DNA of 64,000 nucleotides from Gambelia wislizenii. Taxonomy: Eukaryota > Chordata > Lepidosauria > Squamata > Crotaphytidae. Positions 42,532-52,162 of the stretch are shown here, in pieces. Position 1 is the first letter of the stretch. Every line of letters starts with the position of its first letter. The notes under the pieces were generated by a model, which was not told the DNA's origin, made no database searches, and was given only the letters and a program-made list of their open reading frames with translations. The position numbers and the translations under genes were made by a program. The DNA is taken from contig JAUMIR010000003.1 of the NCBI GenBank assembly GCA_030847615.1, positions 59,009,001-59,073,000 on the forward strand. Direction: 5' to 3'.

Positions 42532-43426
42532 TAATCATTAAGCGTGAAAGGTTGCTTAAAGTCCCATAAGCTTCAGCCAAGAAAACCAATGGCAAGGTAG
42601 TGTGAGAAACATAGTCCAAAGCAACAGAAGGGCCAAAGGTTATTTACCCATGAACTGTACTCTGTTCAGATACTAGAAACCAGAAACTTGGTGTCTAACA
42701 CTTTCAATACTCTGGAGCTGTGGCCTCCTTCTGTATGTATGTTACTACTATCCAGAACTCTTAAACTTACAGCCAAGTTTATGGTCCTGAAAGAGAGCCA
42801 GACAGTTGCAATATGCTCTGACCTGTTTCTGGGGTTAGTCAGGTCCTTCACCTTGGGAAATTATAATATAGTTTAAGAATATTAATTTTGGCAACTCTAG
42901 TTCCATTCATTTGACATTTTGCAAGCACAATGTAATCCTGCAGCAGCTTCCACTTGGTTGTAGAAAATATCCTCGGGTATAATTGGCTCTGAATGCATGG
43001 AAACCTATCTTGTTTCTGGTATTCTGGTTCCAAGTATATCTTTGGATAGCTCCACTATCCAACATTTGTTCCAAAAGTCAGAAGGGTCGGGAAGTGCATG
43101 GGAAAGGGGATCAGTAGACCCCATTTGGGCAACTGCATACAAAACTGTGCCAATAAGAGATTTCCAAAAAAAAAAAAAAAACAAACAAAAAAGCCAACAC
43201 AGAATGGAATCAGAGCTGGCAGTATTGCTAAGGAGTGTTTTCAGGTATTGTAACATAATACCTGGGGAAAGTGTGCACCTGAAGCTCCTTGTAACCTTCC
43301 AGTGAGCAGAAGCATTGCAGGGTCTGATGTAAAGCAAGGAATGTTGAATGGAAGGGGGACAATATGGTTCTCCAAAGGTTTACACAGCAGAACCTTCTCT
43401 TTGTGCATACAAAACAATTATACAAT
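42532..43426. other. Unique sequence
   Basis: No recognised element or exon. A 15-A run with an AAACAAACAAAA end lies near 43168. Confidence 0.4.
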
Positions 43427-43915
43427 TCTCTCTCTGGCTTTTCTTTGCAAACGAAGATTTAGGAAGGACTCATCCCGCGCTTTCTACAAGTGTGCTGATG
43501 ACTAAAAAGGCCAATCCGAGATAAACAAGTCCGGTTGCAGAAAGCACAGCAGAGGGTCTCCTTGGGTGATGTTTCCGGGTTGTGATTCTTTCTGTGTTGT
43601 CGTTTCTCTTCAAGACTTGTTCAGCGTGAGTTCTCAAATAAGGCTGCAGCATTGTGGATAGTGCATCTCCATGCCTCCCGATGTGAGGCCAGGGTGGACC
43701 ATTGTTGGTGATCAATTTGGCCAAGCCTGAGATGTTGTTTCAGGGAGTCCTTGTATCGTTTTTTTGGAGCGCCCCTCTTACGTTGACCTGTGGCAAGTTC
43801 ACCGTGGAGTATTATTTTTGGGAGGTGATGGTCCTCCATCCTACAAACATGCCCTGCCCAGTGCAGCTGTGTTCTCAATATCATGGCCTCAATGCTAGTG
43901 ATCCCTGCTACACTG
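43427..43915 (-). mobile_element. Zinc-finger LINE fragment (family Z, copy 3), longest open copy
   Basis: The minus strand encodes EAMILRTQLHWAGHVCRMED, HLPKIILHGELATGQRKRGA, PKKRYKDSLKQHLRLGQID and WRCTIHNAAALFENSR in one frame (stop at 43621). The Cys/His finger region, which reads FCNRTC in another frame, follows. LHWAGHV...RYKDSLK is the usual post-polymerase region of certain non-LTR retrotransposons. I cannot name the clade with confidence. It ends at the same (CT)n-flanked 3' terminus as the other copies. Confidence 0.72.
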
Positions 43916-44989
43916 ATACAATTAGATCCAATACAAAGCAGAACTTGGGGAAAGTTATTTTTGGCCATGCTGGCAGAGGATTCTGGGAGCTATAGTCCCA
44001 AATAGCAACTGTTCTAAGCTCTTATAAGCAGCTAGTGAATGCAGATCTTCTAATGTTTGGCAAAAGAAAATGGATAAATAAGAAGGATAAACAACATGCC
44101 TGTGAGGTCTTGTGGAAAACATCACCCTAGAAATGTTCTCTTTGGAAAATACCCACAGTTTATAAAACACATGTTTAGATTTAGATATTGTACTTTAGCA
44201 TGGCCTCTCTAAGTCACTTCCCCAATGCAATAATTTTTAGTTTTTAAAATATGAATGCACATTAGTAAAGTTGTAAGATCCAGTAACCCAGTAAAGCAGG
44301 CAGCCCCCAAAACTAATGAAAATGGTGCTACATGAATAAAGCAACACATCCATAGGCCTCCAAGTCATCTTTCAGCAACAAAGTCACATAGGACAACTGT
44401 TGAAAAGCACAACCTAAATGCACAGCCATCTGGCCATGTGATCTTGGTTGCCACGAGCTTTTATTTTATAAGCATTCACTTAACTACTGCACAACAAAAA
44501 TGTAACACTCCACAACTGCCGTTCTCACATTTCATAACAGTGTGCAGAGAGCTGTTCCAATATTATGTTTTTTGCTCGATTACATGCCATGTCGACATTT
44601 GGGAGGATATGTATTGCGTTGTATTGCTGGCATGAAGAAAATTGTCGCTTTCATGTTTATGGTATTCAGAAACAACCTTTTTTGAAATGGATCCCAGACT
44701 CACACTCAGGCTGAGGATAAGGGGCTGGGAGTGTATTAGGAAATGTGCTGTTACATCTTGGCTGGCAAGAATTGGTGTTTTAGTCGGATCTTTGAGGAGT
44801 TTTTGTTTTACTTTTAGAATGGTTTTATTGCATTCACCATCCCTTTCTGTCTGAAGAAAGGAAAAGCTATAATTTCTTAATGTGTATCCACAGGCTTTGT
44901 GAAAACAAAAGGATAACCTGGATTTTTCTGCAGTTCCTTGCAAGTTATCAAGCTGGTTGTGTGCTGTATTGGTTCAGGTGTTGGGTCTA
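43916..44989. other. Unique sequence with one palindrome arm
   Basis: A single arm, GGATTCTGGGAGCTATAGTC (43979), resembles the 8.8-kb palindrome. Otherwise nothing recognised. Confidence 0.4.
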
Positions 44990-45298
44990 GGCAGATTATC
45001 AGACGCGGTGGAATGTGACAAAAAAAGTGTTCCAAACTGTGTCAGAAGAATGTGATGGGAAAAGAAAGGGTGACATTATCAGACACCCATGTCCTTCAGA
45101 CTTTCTCAGGGTGTAGTGCTGCCATGGACTAGGCTTCCCTTTTGTATTGATGGGGTCAAGCCACTAATAAAAAGGGATGCCTTACTCATGCCTGCACTAT
45201 GCCCCGGGAGGCTGAAAGATGCCATTGTCTGATAATATCCCCCATTGCTGTTCTCGTCACAGTCTTCTGACTCAGTTTTCCCCACATCTGATAATCTC
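44990..45298 (+). mobile_element. Nonautonomous DNA transposon, short form (family A, copy 6)
   Basis: Left end GGCAGATTATCAGACGCGG; right end CCCACATCTGATAATCTC. CTA flanks both sides (44987-44989 and 45299-45301). The centre has TGTATTGATGGGGTCAAGCC and CCACTAATAAAAAGGG, the central hairpin of family A. A second internal ACATTATCAGACACCC (45073) repeats the terminal motif. Confidence 0.75.
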
Positions 45299-45299
45299 C

Positions 45300-45455
45300 T
45301 AGGACTTAGAAGATCCAGGTTCAATGGCTGACCTTGGACAAATAATTCTCTCTCAGCCTGACAATACCTAACAAGGCTGTTGAAGGGAGAAGGAGAGGCA
45401 TGAACACCACTTTGAATTCTTTGGAGAAAAGAGAAATATAAATGTAAATAAATAG
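45300..45455 (+). mobile_element. tRNA-derived SINE fragment
   Basis: Order of modules: CCAGGTTCAATGGCTGACC, TTGGACAAATAATTCTCTCT, CAGCCTGACAATACCTAACA, then CTTTGAATTCTTTGGAGAAA and AAATATAAATGTAAATAAAT as tail. Same family type as the copies at 1.4 and 12.6 kb. Confidence 0.6.
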
Positions 45456-45502
45456 GGAGGAAACCCATTGGGATCATGTTGTCTTGGGATCTCATATATT
45501 TA

Positions 45503-45738
45503 TGAGAGTCACTGTGATGTAGAGGTTTGAGTGTTGAGTTGAACTCTGGAGACCAGGGTTCAAATCTCCATTCAGCCATGGAAACCCACTGGGTGACCTT
45601 GGGCAAGTCACACTCAGCTTCAGAGGAAGGCAAAGATATACCTCCTCTGAACAAAACTTGCCAAGAAAACCCCATGGTAGGTTCACTTTAGGATCACTAT
45701 AAGTCGGAAATGACTTCAGGGCACACAACAGCAACAAA
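45503..45738 (+). mobile_element. Sauria-type SINE (tRNA head, Bov-B-like tail)
   Basis: A tRNA-like head (GTCACTGTGATGTAGAGGTT) and B box (GGGTTCAAATCTCC, about 45555-45568) are followed by a conserved middle (GGGTGACCTTGGGCAAGTCA). The tail CACTATAAGTCGGAAATGAC then GGGCACACAACAGCAACAA resembles the Bov-B LINE 3' end. This composite is diagnostic of squamate Sauria SINEs, to my knowledge, and is the main evidence for the host group. Confidence 0.85.
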
Positions 45739-46954
45739 TGCACATTTACATGTCATTTTATTCCTTACATTTTTTAGTAAAGTTTTGAAGAAGGAGTGTT
45801 GAAACATCAGCATGCAATATATGAGATATTAATAAGATACTGGCAAAGAGTGCTATGGGATATTAAAGGCTGACAGATTGATTGTTTGTAGTCCAGAGTA
45901 TGTTTTAGCAGTCTGAAAGATGCATTAATTTACAAATAATTATCCAAAGTGGCTACCTTTTCAGAAGAGGGACTTTTCCATATTTATGCTCCTAATCACA
46001 GATGGACATCTGTCAAAGGTGATCTGTGCTGAAGGTAAGTAAACTGGGATCTTGTTCCAGCTCTTTCTCCTTATTCCACTGGAAAAAACCATCCAGCAGA
46101 GCAAAAGCAAGTGTGGAAACGTCTTCTTTGTATCAAGCTTTATGATGTTAGCTAATTGGTACCATATATGTTTAGCTTCTTTGGTATTTACATTTCCTAA
46201 GTGGATTTACTTTTAATACTGTTCATAATTATAGGGCTTGTAAAAACTTACTCCCTTCCATCAAATGGAGAATTTTCTAACAAGTTTTTACAAGTCACTA
46301 GCACTTCCTCAGCCTCCCAAAATATAAATATGTTAATTAAGACTTGGTTCACATTTGTGGTTTAACCCTTCCCTTCAGTCTCAGATGAAGTAATAGCAAA
46401 TGAGCTAGTAATTTGCAGTTGCTTGGTATTTAGCTCCCATCCAAAGGTGTTCTCAGTCAACAAACCAGATAGATCATGTCTTGTCTGTACATCAGTGATG
46501 TACTGGATGCAGAGCTCGCAGGCTGGAGCACTGGGACTTTCAGATTAGTGGGGCAATGACATCATCTGTCACCTCACCCCCACAGCTCTCCTGTTCATTC
46601 TGAGTTTATCTGCATTCCTTTTAGTAGACTACAATGAAAATTGAGTTTCCCAGCAAGAAGATAATTATTGTAATGCAAATCAGTTTGAGGTGACCTGGTC
46701 CTGAATGAGTATTTAAGATCCATTCGTTTGACAAAACACCTATTCTTGATAGATATGAATACTGCTAGAACCAATTTGTTGATATGGATCAATACAACTT
46801 CTTGCCTACATCTCTCCCCCACTCTCTCTGCAAGGGTCTGGCTTCTGAGGCGGAGTACCTATGTTTCAAATTTTGCCGTTACACCACTGGTGTGCCTACT
46901 CCTGAACTCTTAGTACTTTGCACTATCACAACATTATTTCCCTGTCTACACAGG
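45739..46954. other. Unique sequence
   Basis: No recognised element, exon or RNA gene. Confidence 0.4.
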
Positions 46955-47425
46955 TGGCAGCCCATACCAGGCAAGGTACAAAGTGTTGGTTATTATCTTT
47001 AAAGCCCTACATGGTTTGGGTCCAGGTCACCAATGAGATGGCCTTCTCACATATAATCCACCCCATACACTTAGGTCCTTTGGGGGACATTTGCTCCAGC
47101 TAGCTAGGACTAGGCTGGCAACTGTCATCCAGAGGGCTTTTTCTTCAGCTACCCCTAGACTCTGGAATGGCCTGCTGGAAGAGATACGACAGTTGAATAC
47201 ACTGTCAGAATTTAAAGTAGAGTTAAAGACCAGTCTCTTATGGCAGGGCTATCCAGATTATTTTAAATTGTGAATTTTAAACTATGCACTGGTTGTTTTA
47301 AAATGTCTTAGACTTTTTTAATTGATAAGTTCTAACTGATATATGTTCTTAACTAATATGTTTTTATGTTAATGTGTTGTTCCCTGCCTTGATCCACAGG
47401 GAGAGGCGGGTAAGAAATAAACATC
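46955..47425 (+). mobile_element. L2-type LINE 3' end
   Basis: The left part encodes remains of the reverse transcriptase C-terminus (YKVLVIIFKALHGLGP-like), and one frame reads AFSSATPRLWNGLLEEIRQL then LKTSLLWQGYPDYFKL before a stop at 47271. The tail GATCCACAGGGAGAGGCGGG then TAAGAAATAAACATCATTAT is the LINE 3' end. Subfamily related to the 19.6-kb tail. Confidence 0.8.
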
Positions 47426-47561
47426 ATTATCATGGTTGTTTTTGTCTGAAACAATAATGGGAAACCAAACAATTTGACTGCATTAGCAGAAATAGGGCAT
47501 GGCTAATATTATGAAAGGAACATGTTTAAGAGAGGAACACATTATGAGCAGCATCCTTGGC

Positions 47562-47778
47562 TGCTGCCACACTGCAGAAATAATGTAGTTTGACACTGCT
47601 TTAACAGTCATGGCTCCATCCCATGAAATCCTGGAATTTGTAGTTTTGTTGTGGCATCAGAACACTCTGACAGAGAAGCCTAAATATCTTCCAAAACTAC
47701 AAATCCCAGAATGTCATAGCATTGAGCTATGGTAGTTAAGTGGTGTCAAACAGCAAGTTTCTGCAATGTGGCAACAGC
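47562..47778 (+). mobile_element. Palindromic nonautonomous DNA element (family B, copy 6)
   Basis: GGCTGCTGCCACACTGCAGA on the left pairs with TTCTGCAATGTGGCAACAGCC on the right. CCCATGAAATCCTGGAATTT and CAAATCCCAGAATGTCATAG are inner arms. Well preserved. Confidence 0.82.
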
Positions 47779-47781
47779 CCT

Positions 47782-48010
47782 TGTGTTCAAATGGCTTCCA
47801 TGTCAGTGGAGCAGTGAATCGTTTCCGGATTTTTGTCTCAGTTGTGATGGAGTTGTCCAAAGTGCTGAACCTGTTTTGGGGACTGGCATGGAAGTCACCA
47901 GCTGCCACTCCCTTTGTTTCTCAGAATGTTTTTTCCCCCCTGCTTAGGGAGTGTGCCTCCATTTTGGAATGAATGAAAAACTGAATTGAATGAGGCCCAG
48001 TCAGTTCAGT
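47782..48010 (+). mobile_element. Diverged repeat related to 54.5 and 55.0 kb (family F)
   Basis: Shared segments are CTTCCATGTCAGTGGAGCAG, GAATCGTTTCCGG and TTGTCCAAAGTGCTGAACC, compared with GGTTTCTGTATCAATGGAGT, GAATTTGCTCCGG and CTATCCAAAGCACTGAGCCC at 55.0 kb. Only one arm is clear here. Confidence 0.4.
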
Positions 48011-48227
48011 TTTCATCATTTCAGAATAAATCCACTGAGGAAAAAATGGGTATAATTTTTGGTATTCCCTTTCCTCTTCATTAATTTTTCATTCAAGCTA
48101 CTTTTTGGTAGACGTTCCTTATTTGCTCTAGCACATCATCTGCTACCATCTTCACAATGTGGGAAAATAAAATGGTGGCTGCAAAAGGAGGCTGCTGTTT
48201 TTTATATAGCCCCAGAAAAACATAATA

Positions 48228-48375
48228 CAGTGGGCCCTTGGTATCTGCTGGGGTTTGGTTCCAGGACCCCCTGTGAATACCAAAATCCATGGATGCTCAG
48301 GTCCCATTATATACAATGACATAGTAAAATGGTGTCCCTTATATAAAATGTCAAAATCAAAGTTTGCTTCTTGGA
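48228..48375 (+). mobile_element. pogo/Tigger-type element, uninterrupted left part (copy 2)
   Basis: It begins CAGTGGGCCCTTGGTATCTG after TA, continues GGTTCCAGGACCCCCTGTGA, then TCCCATTATATACAATGACA and TAGTAAAATGGTGTCCC without the LINE seen in copy 1. The right end is lost or unrecognisable after about 48375. Confidence 0.78.
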
Positions 48376-49851
48376 ATTATTGTTGTTGTTGATTTTTTTC
48401 CTTTAAAAACCCATGTCTAATTGCCTTCCCTTCTGACATCTTCCCTTTGAATATCTAAAGGTATAATCCTGGACTATTAAAATTTTGCTATTCATATAAC
48501 CTTTTTTTTTTACATTGCCTTCTTTCTATAAAATTATTTCCCACTGTGCAGAATAGCATATAAATAGAACACTGTCAAATATTCAGAGAAAGTGTGTTGA
48601 ATTTCTCTCAGTTATGGATTGGCTACAAGTAAGATAAGCTAATATGCCTCAGAACTGGCAAACAGTTTTTTGTTTGTTTGTTTGTTTGTTTATTGGTAAT
48701 GGGCAGATTTCTTTCTTCATAAAGTACATACCTTTTGCTATTCTTATGACTGGACCTAAAGACTTGTGTTTAAAAGCTTGAATTTCCATAAAATGAATAA
48801 GAAGCATAAGTCCAGGATAGGGGAGAAGTGGCTTGGGAGCAGACAGTAAATGTGGAAAGTTGCTGCTCCTTCAGCTCTACATGCTGCTTCCTCCATATCC
48901 CAGAATGGTCTAGCAAGGTTCAGTGACAGGTGCAGGACAATTAATAACTGGCACCAATGCCTGCTGCTGCTCTATGCCTTGCATTTTTCTGTATGTATGG
49001 CAAGGTAGATCAAGGTCCAAACACTAGAGTACAGGGGATGCAGGCATCACTGTGCCACCTTGCCTGCTTAGCTGATACCTAGGACTCAAGGGATTTAGGC
49101 TTTCAATGCCAAATCAGGGTAATATTGCTTTAAGTGCAAAAGGAAAAATGTTGGAGTAGCACAGCTGAAATGGGTTTGATCACAGCTGAGGCTAGGCAGA
49201 GGGCTGACAATCAAACATTCCTATATAGTTGAAGCACAAAATGCATTGTGTGTGTGTTAGTGTTGTGGAGAAAGAGGAGTGTTGGAGAAATTGCTGTTGA
49301 GTTTGTAATGATGTTTGCTGTGTATATACTGTAACTGAAGATAAAGGCCTCCAGATATCTTTATTATTGTGTCCTTTCTGCTGTGAAGTTCTGCTGTTTG
49401 GCTACTCCTGGGTTAGTTTGTCCCCAGACTGTGCCAGGTACCTCTCAGTGGGCCTATACTGAGTGGACATTGTCTTCTGTTGTCTTAGGGCACTTCATGG
49501 ATGGGGGTCTAGGTGATGATTCTGTAAGTTTGTGGCTCTGGTATTTTAGCCTCCACCTCTCTGTCAATGGGGCAAAGAGGACTTACTCATTACTAGGCAT
49601 CTTTTAGTGGGATGATAGGAATGTCTCTCCTGTCATAATAGCAAATTTGCAAATGTTGCTCAGCTGGCCTCCCGCCAACTAGAAACTGTCTCCTCCTGTT
49701 GCCCAGTCCATCTCCAGCATAATTTGAATATTTTTTGGATATTCTTTGTGTCATGGGAATCTGTTTTTCTTGGCTGTGTGGTTCCTCACCCACTGTACTC
49801 AGATTCAACTGCCCTGGAATTCTTAGATCAGCCAATTGTTAGCCATAGCGC
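48376..49851. other. Mostly unique sequence, (TTTG)n run
   Basis: A (TTTG)n microsatellite with six units lies at 48669-48692. The stretch 49150-49600 has a few LTR-like words but no definable ends. No exon recognised. Confidence 0.4.
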
Positions 49852-49932
49852 TCTCTCTCTCTCTTTCTCTGGCTTTTCTTTGCAAACGAAGATTCAGGAA
49901 GGACTCATCCCGCGCTTTCCGCAAGTGCGCTG

Positions 49933-50607
49933 TGTCAGGGATGATGGGAGTTGTAGCTCTTCACCTCTGGCTCAAACTCACCACCTTGTTATGCAGCAGA
50001 GCCAACCAGCTTAGATCAGTGGTTGATTCTTTCCTCCAAAGCAGCAGAGTTTCAGAGAATAGGCTGAAGACCCTGACAAACTCTCCAAGCCTTCTCACTC
50101 TTCTCCAGGTGTCTCCAAAACATCTCCAGGATTCACTCAGGCAACTCAGTAGTTTTATATAAAACCTACTTTATTCTTCTATATAAATATACTATATGGT
50201 CAACAAATCACAATCTCTACACACTACTCCACAATATCTCCAAACTACTCCACCTCTACTCAACCACAATACATTGGCAAACATTGCAATTTTATAGCCA
50301 TTGTTTATCACCACCCACTAGCTAGTTTCCACCCAGTGGGTGTGTACTTCCATTCTGATTGGTCCACATAGTTCCACCCATGCTTAAGACCAACCCATGT
50401 ATTTCAACATTTCACCTTGTACACTTAATGATTCTCAGGTGTTTCCAATCTGCATTCAGTACCTCTGTCCTTGGCTCTCAGGCCTTCTAGATTACATTAG
50501 CAGTTTCACCTGTGTAGCCCCATAATTGCTCTTGCTTAGTCATTGTGACTTTCACATACATATTTTATTTCTTTCACTGTATGTCCCATGTTGCATTTTC
50601 CTTAACA
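49933..50607 (-). mobile_element. Solo LTR with perfect 5-bp target duplication
   Basis: The 675-bp insert begins TGTCAGGGATGATGGG and ends TTTTCCTTAACA (TG...CA), flanked by CGCTG at 49928-49932 and 50608-50612. On the minus strand it has the expected promoter order: CCAAT (50358-50362), TATAAAA (50290-50296) and AATAAA (50170-50175), then about 240 bp to the end. It holds no coding sequence, so the internal region was probably lost by LTR-LTR recombination. The 5-bp duplication fits Gypsy-like or ERV-like elements; I cannot decide which. Confidence 0.88.
50290..50362 (-). promoter_or_regulatory. LTR promoter elements (CCAAT and TATA)
   Basis: On the minus strand GACCAATCAGAA carries the CCAAT box (50358-50362), 62 bp upstream of TATAAAA (50290-50296). 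Spacing and the downstream AATAAA fit a U3-R-U5 layout. Confidence 0.65.
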
Positions 50608-51061
50608 CGCTGATCACTAAGGCGCACAATCACGCCTCTGATCACAATCCTAGATAAACAAGTCTGATTGCAGAAAGCACAGCAGAAGGTCTCCTTGGGT
50701 GATGTTTCCGGGTTGTGATTCTTTCTGTGTTGTCGTTTCTCCTCAAGACTTGTTCGGCGTGAGTTCTCAAATAAGGCTGCAGCATTGTGGATAGTGCGTC
50801 TCCATGGCTCCTGATGTGAGGCAAAGGCGGACCATTGTTGGTGATTAATTTGGCCGAGCCTGAGATGTTGTTTCAGGAAGTCCTTGTAATCACTTTTTTG
50901 GAGCGCCCCTCTTACGCTGACCCGTGGCAAGTTCACCGTAGAGTACTATTTTTGGAAGGCGATGGTCCTCCATCCTAGAAATGTGCCCTGCCCAGCGCAG
51001 CTGTGTTCTCAATATCATGGCCTCAATGGTGGTGATCCCGGCTTGCTCAAGGACAGCAACA

Positions 51062-51292
51062 TTCGTCACATAGTAGCAATAGCATTGATATTTATATACC
51101 GCTTATCAGTGCCAAAGCACTCCCTAAGCAGTTTACAATGTTTTTTTAGCTAATTGCTCCCAATAAGCTGGGTACTCATTTTACCAACCTATGGAAGGCT
51201 GAGTCAACCTTGGAGCCTTCCGGGATCAAACTCATAACGTTGTGGCTTGCAGTACTGGCATTTCACCACTGTGCCACCAGGGCTCGCATCCA
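51062..51292 (-). mobile_element. tRNA-derived SINE, reverse orientation
   Basis: The complement carries the same head as the 41.3-kb SINE: GCCACCAGGGCTC at the right end, a B box complement near 51230 (GGGATCAAAC) and CCTATGGAAGGCTGAGTCAA in the body. The left end AATAGCATTGATATTTATAT then ACCGCTTATCAGTGCC is its 3' tail. Confidence 0.75.
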
Positions 51293-51299
51293 AACATTC

Positions 51300-51440
51300 T
51301 CTTAGGGACAATAACTTAGGCTGAGAGGATGTGACTTGCCCAAGGTCACCCAGTGAGTTTCCATGACTGAGTGAGGAACTGAACCCTGGTCTCCCTGCAT
51401 TCTAGTCCAACACTCAAACCACTATATCACACTGCATTTC
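51300..51440 (-). mobile_element. MIR-like SINE fragment
   Basis: GTGACTTGCCCAAGGTCACC then AACTGAACCCTGGTCTCC and CAACACTCAAACCACTATAT resemble the core and the reversed tRNA part of MIR-like elements. No ends are clear. Confidence 0.55.
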
Positions 51441-51835
51441 TGGTACACACTGCAAACTTCCCAGTCACTGTCAGAGGATGTAGCATTCTGATATAACTTT
51501 AACTGCCACGAATCCATGTTACACAATTCTGGGATGTGTAGTTTGTTGTGCTACTTAGAATTTTCTGCTGGAGAATTAATGGTTGAAGGGGGTGCACTAC
51601 AGTTCCCTAGCAGCAAAACTAAAGCCTAAATCCAACTGTCCCAACTTTGAGCAGAACCATTGAATCAATGGGAACTTGGTAAGTGAACATGTATGTAAGT
51701 TTCATTGAGGTGATGGACATAGGTTAAGCAAGGTTAACAATTGGGATTAAGCCTTAGGACCTTACCAAACTACCCAGTCCAAGATTCTATAGGATGGAAC
51801 CATAAAGTGTTTTCAAACTGCAATAAGTGTGAGTA
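51441..51835 (+). mobile_element. Palindromic DNA element (family B, copy 7), interrupted
   Basis: The left half has TAACTTTAACTGCCACGAAT and TTCTGGGATGTGTAGTTTG. The right half has CAAACTACCCAGTCCAAGAT and GATTCTATAGGATGGAACC, its complement. Between them is a family E element at about 51614-51760. Confidence 0.65.
51614..51760 (+). mobile_element. Small palindromic DNA element (family E, copy 2), nested
   Basis: AAAGCCTAAATCCAACTGTC at the left and CAATTGGGATTAAGCCTTAG at the right are inverted repeats; CCATTGAATCAATGGGAACT is the middle. It matches the 8.3-kb copy in layout and lies inside the family B element. Confidence 0.65.
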
Positions 51836-52033
51836 TCTTCTTCCCTCATTGAACTTTTGACACATTAGCCCTGTTCAGTCATTTCCTTGCATGTCTTTAG
51901 ACACCCCACTGCCAGTACTGCTGTTGGAAAGGTTGGTGTTCTGAAAAAGTTGTGATAATTTTCTCTTGTGTATGGATGGAACTATTTTAGCTACATAAGG
52001 TTTGGCACTCAGAGAATGTATTTGCTGTACATT

Positions 52034-52162
52034 GAGGGTGGGGAACCTGCAACTTTCCAGATGTTTTGGCCTACAACTCCCATTAGTACCACTCAGCATG
52101 GCCAATGGTAAAGGACTGTGAGAGTTGTAGTGCAAAACATCTGGGGGGAGCAAAGGTTGTAA
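52034..52162 (+). mobile_element. Palindromic DNA element (GGGGAACCTG type)
   Basis: GGTGGGGAACCTGCAACTTT with CCAGATGTTTTGGCCTACAA at the left is complementary to TTGTAGTGCAAAACATCTGG and AGCAAAGGTTGTAAACCC at the right, around a CCATTAGTACCACTCAGCAT centre. A common squamate short element in type. Fragments occur at 6.2, 12.5 and 59.9 kb. Confidence 0.7.

Larger units (their letters stand above)
49852..51045 (-). mobile_element. Zinc-finger LINE fragment (family Z, copy 4), split by a solo LTR
   Basis: The 3' part (49852-49932) has GGCTTTTCTTTGCAAACGAA; the 5' part (50608-51045) resumes with CGCTGATCACTAAGG and carries the coding remains of the LINE C-terminus on the minus strand (DFLKQHLRLGQINHQQWSAF, AALFENSRRTSLEEKRQHRK, CAFCNQTCLSRI). 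Between them is a 675-bp LTR. A small local rearrangement (GGCGCACAATCACGCCTCTG) lies just inside the right junction. Confidence 0.78.

Noticed and set aside
45106..45675. Open frame of 189 codons on the minus strand
   Set aside because: It runs through a DNA transposon and two SINEs; no domain, and the reading frame is accidental.
49150..49620. Possible second LTR (TATATAC and GATAAAG words)
   Set aside because: No matching ends, no target duplication and no polyadenylation signal in a consistent place.
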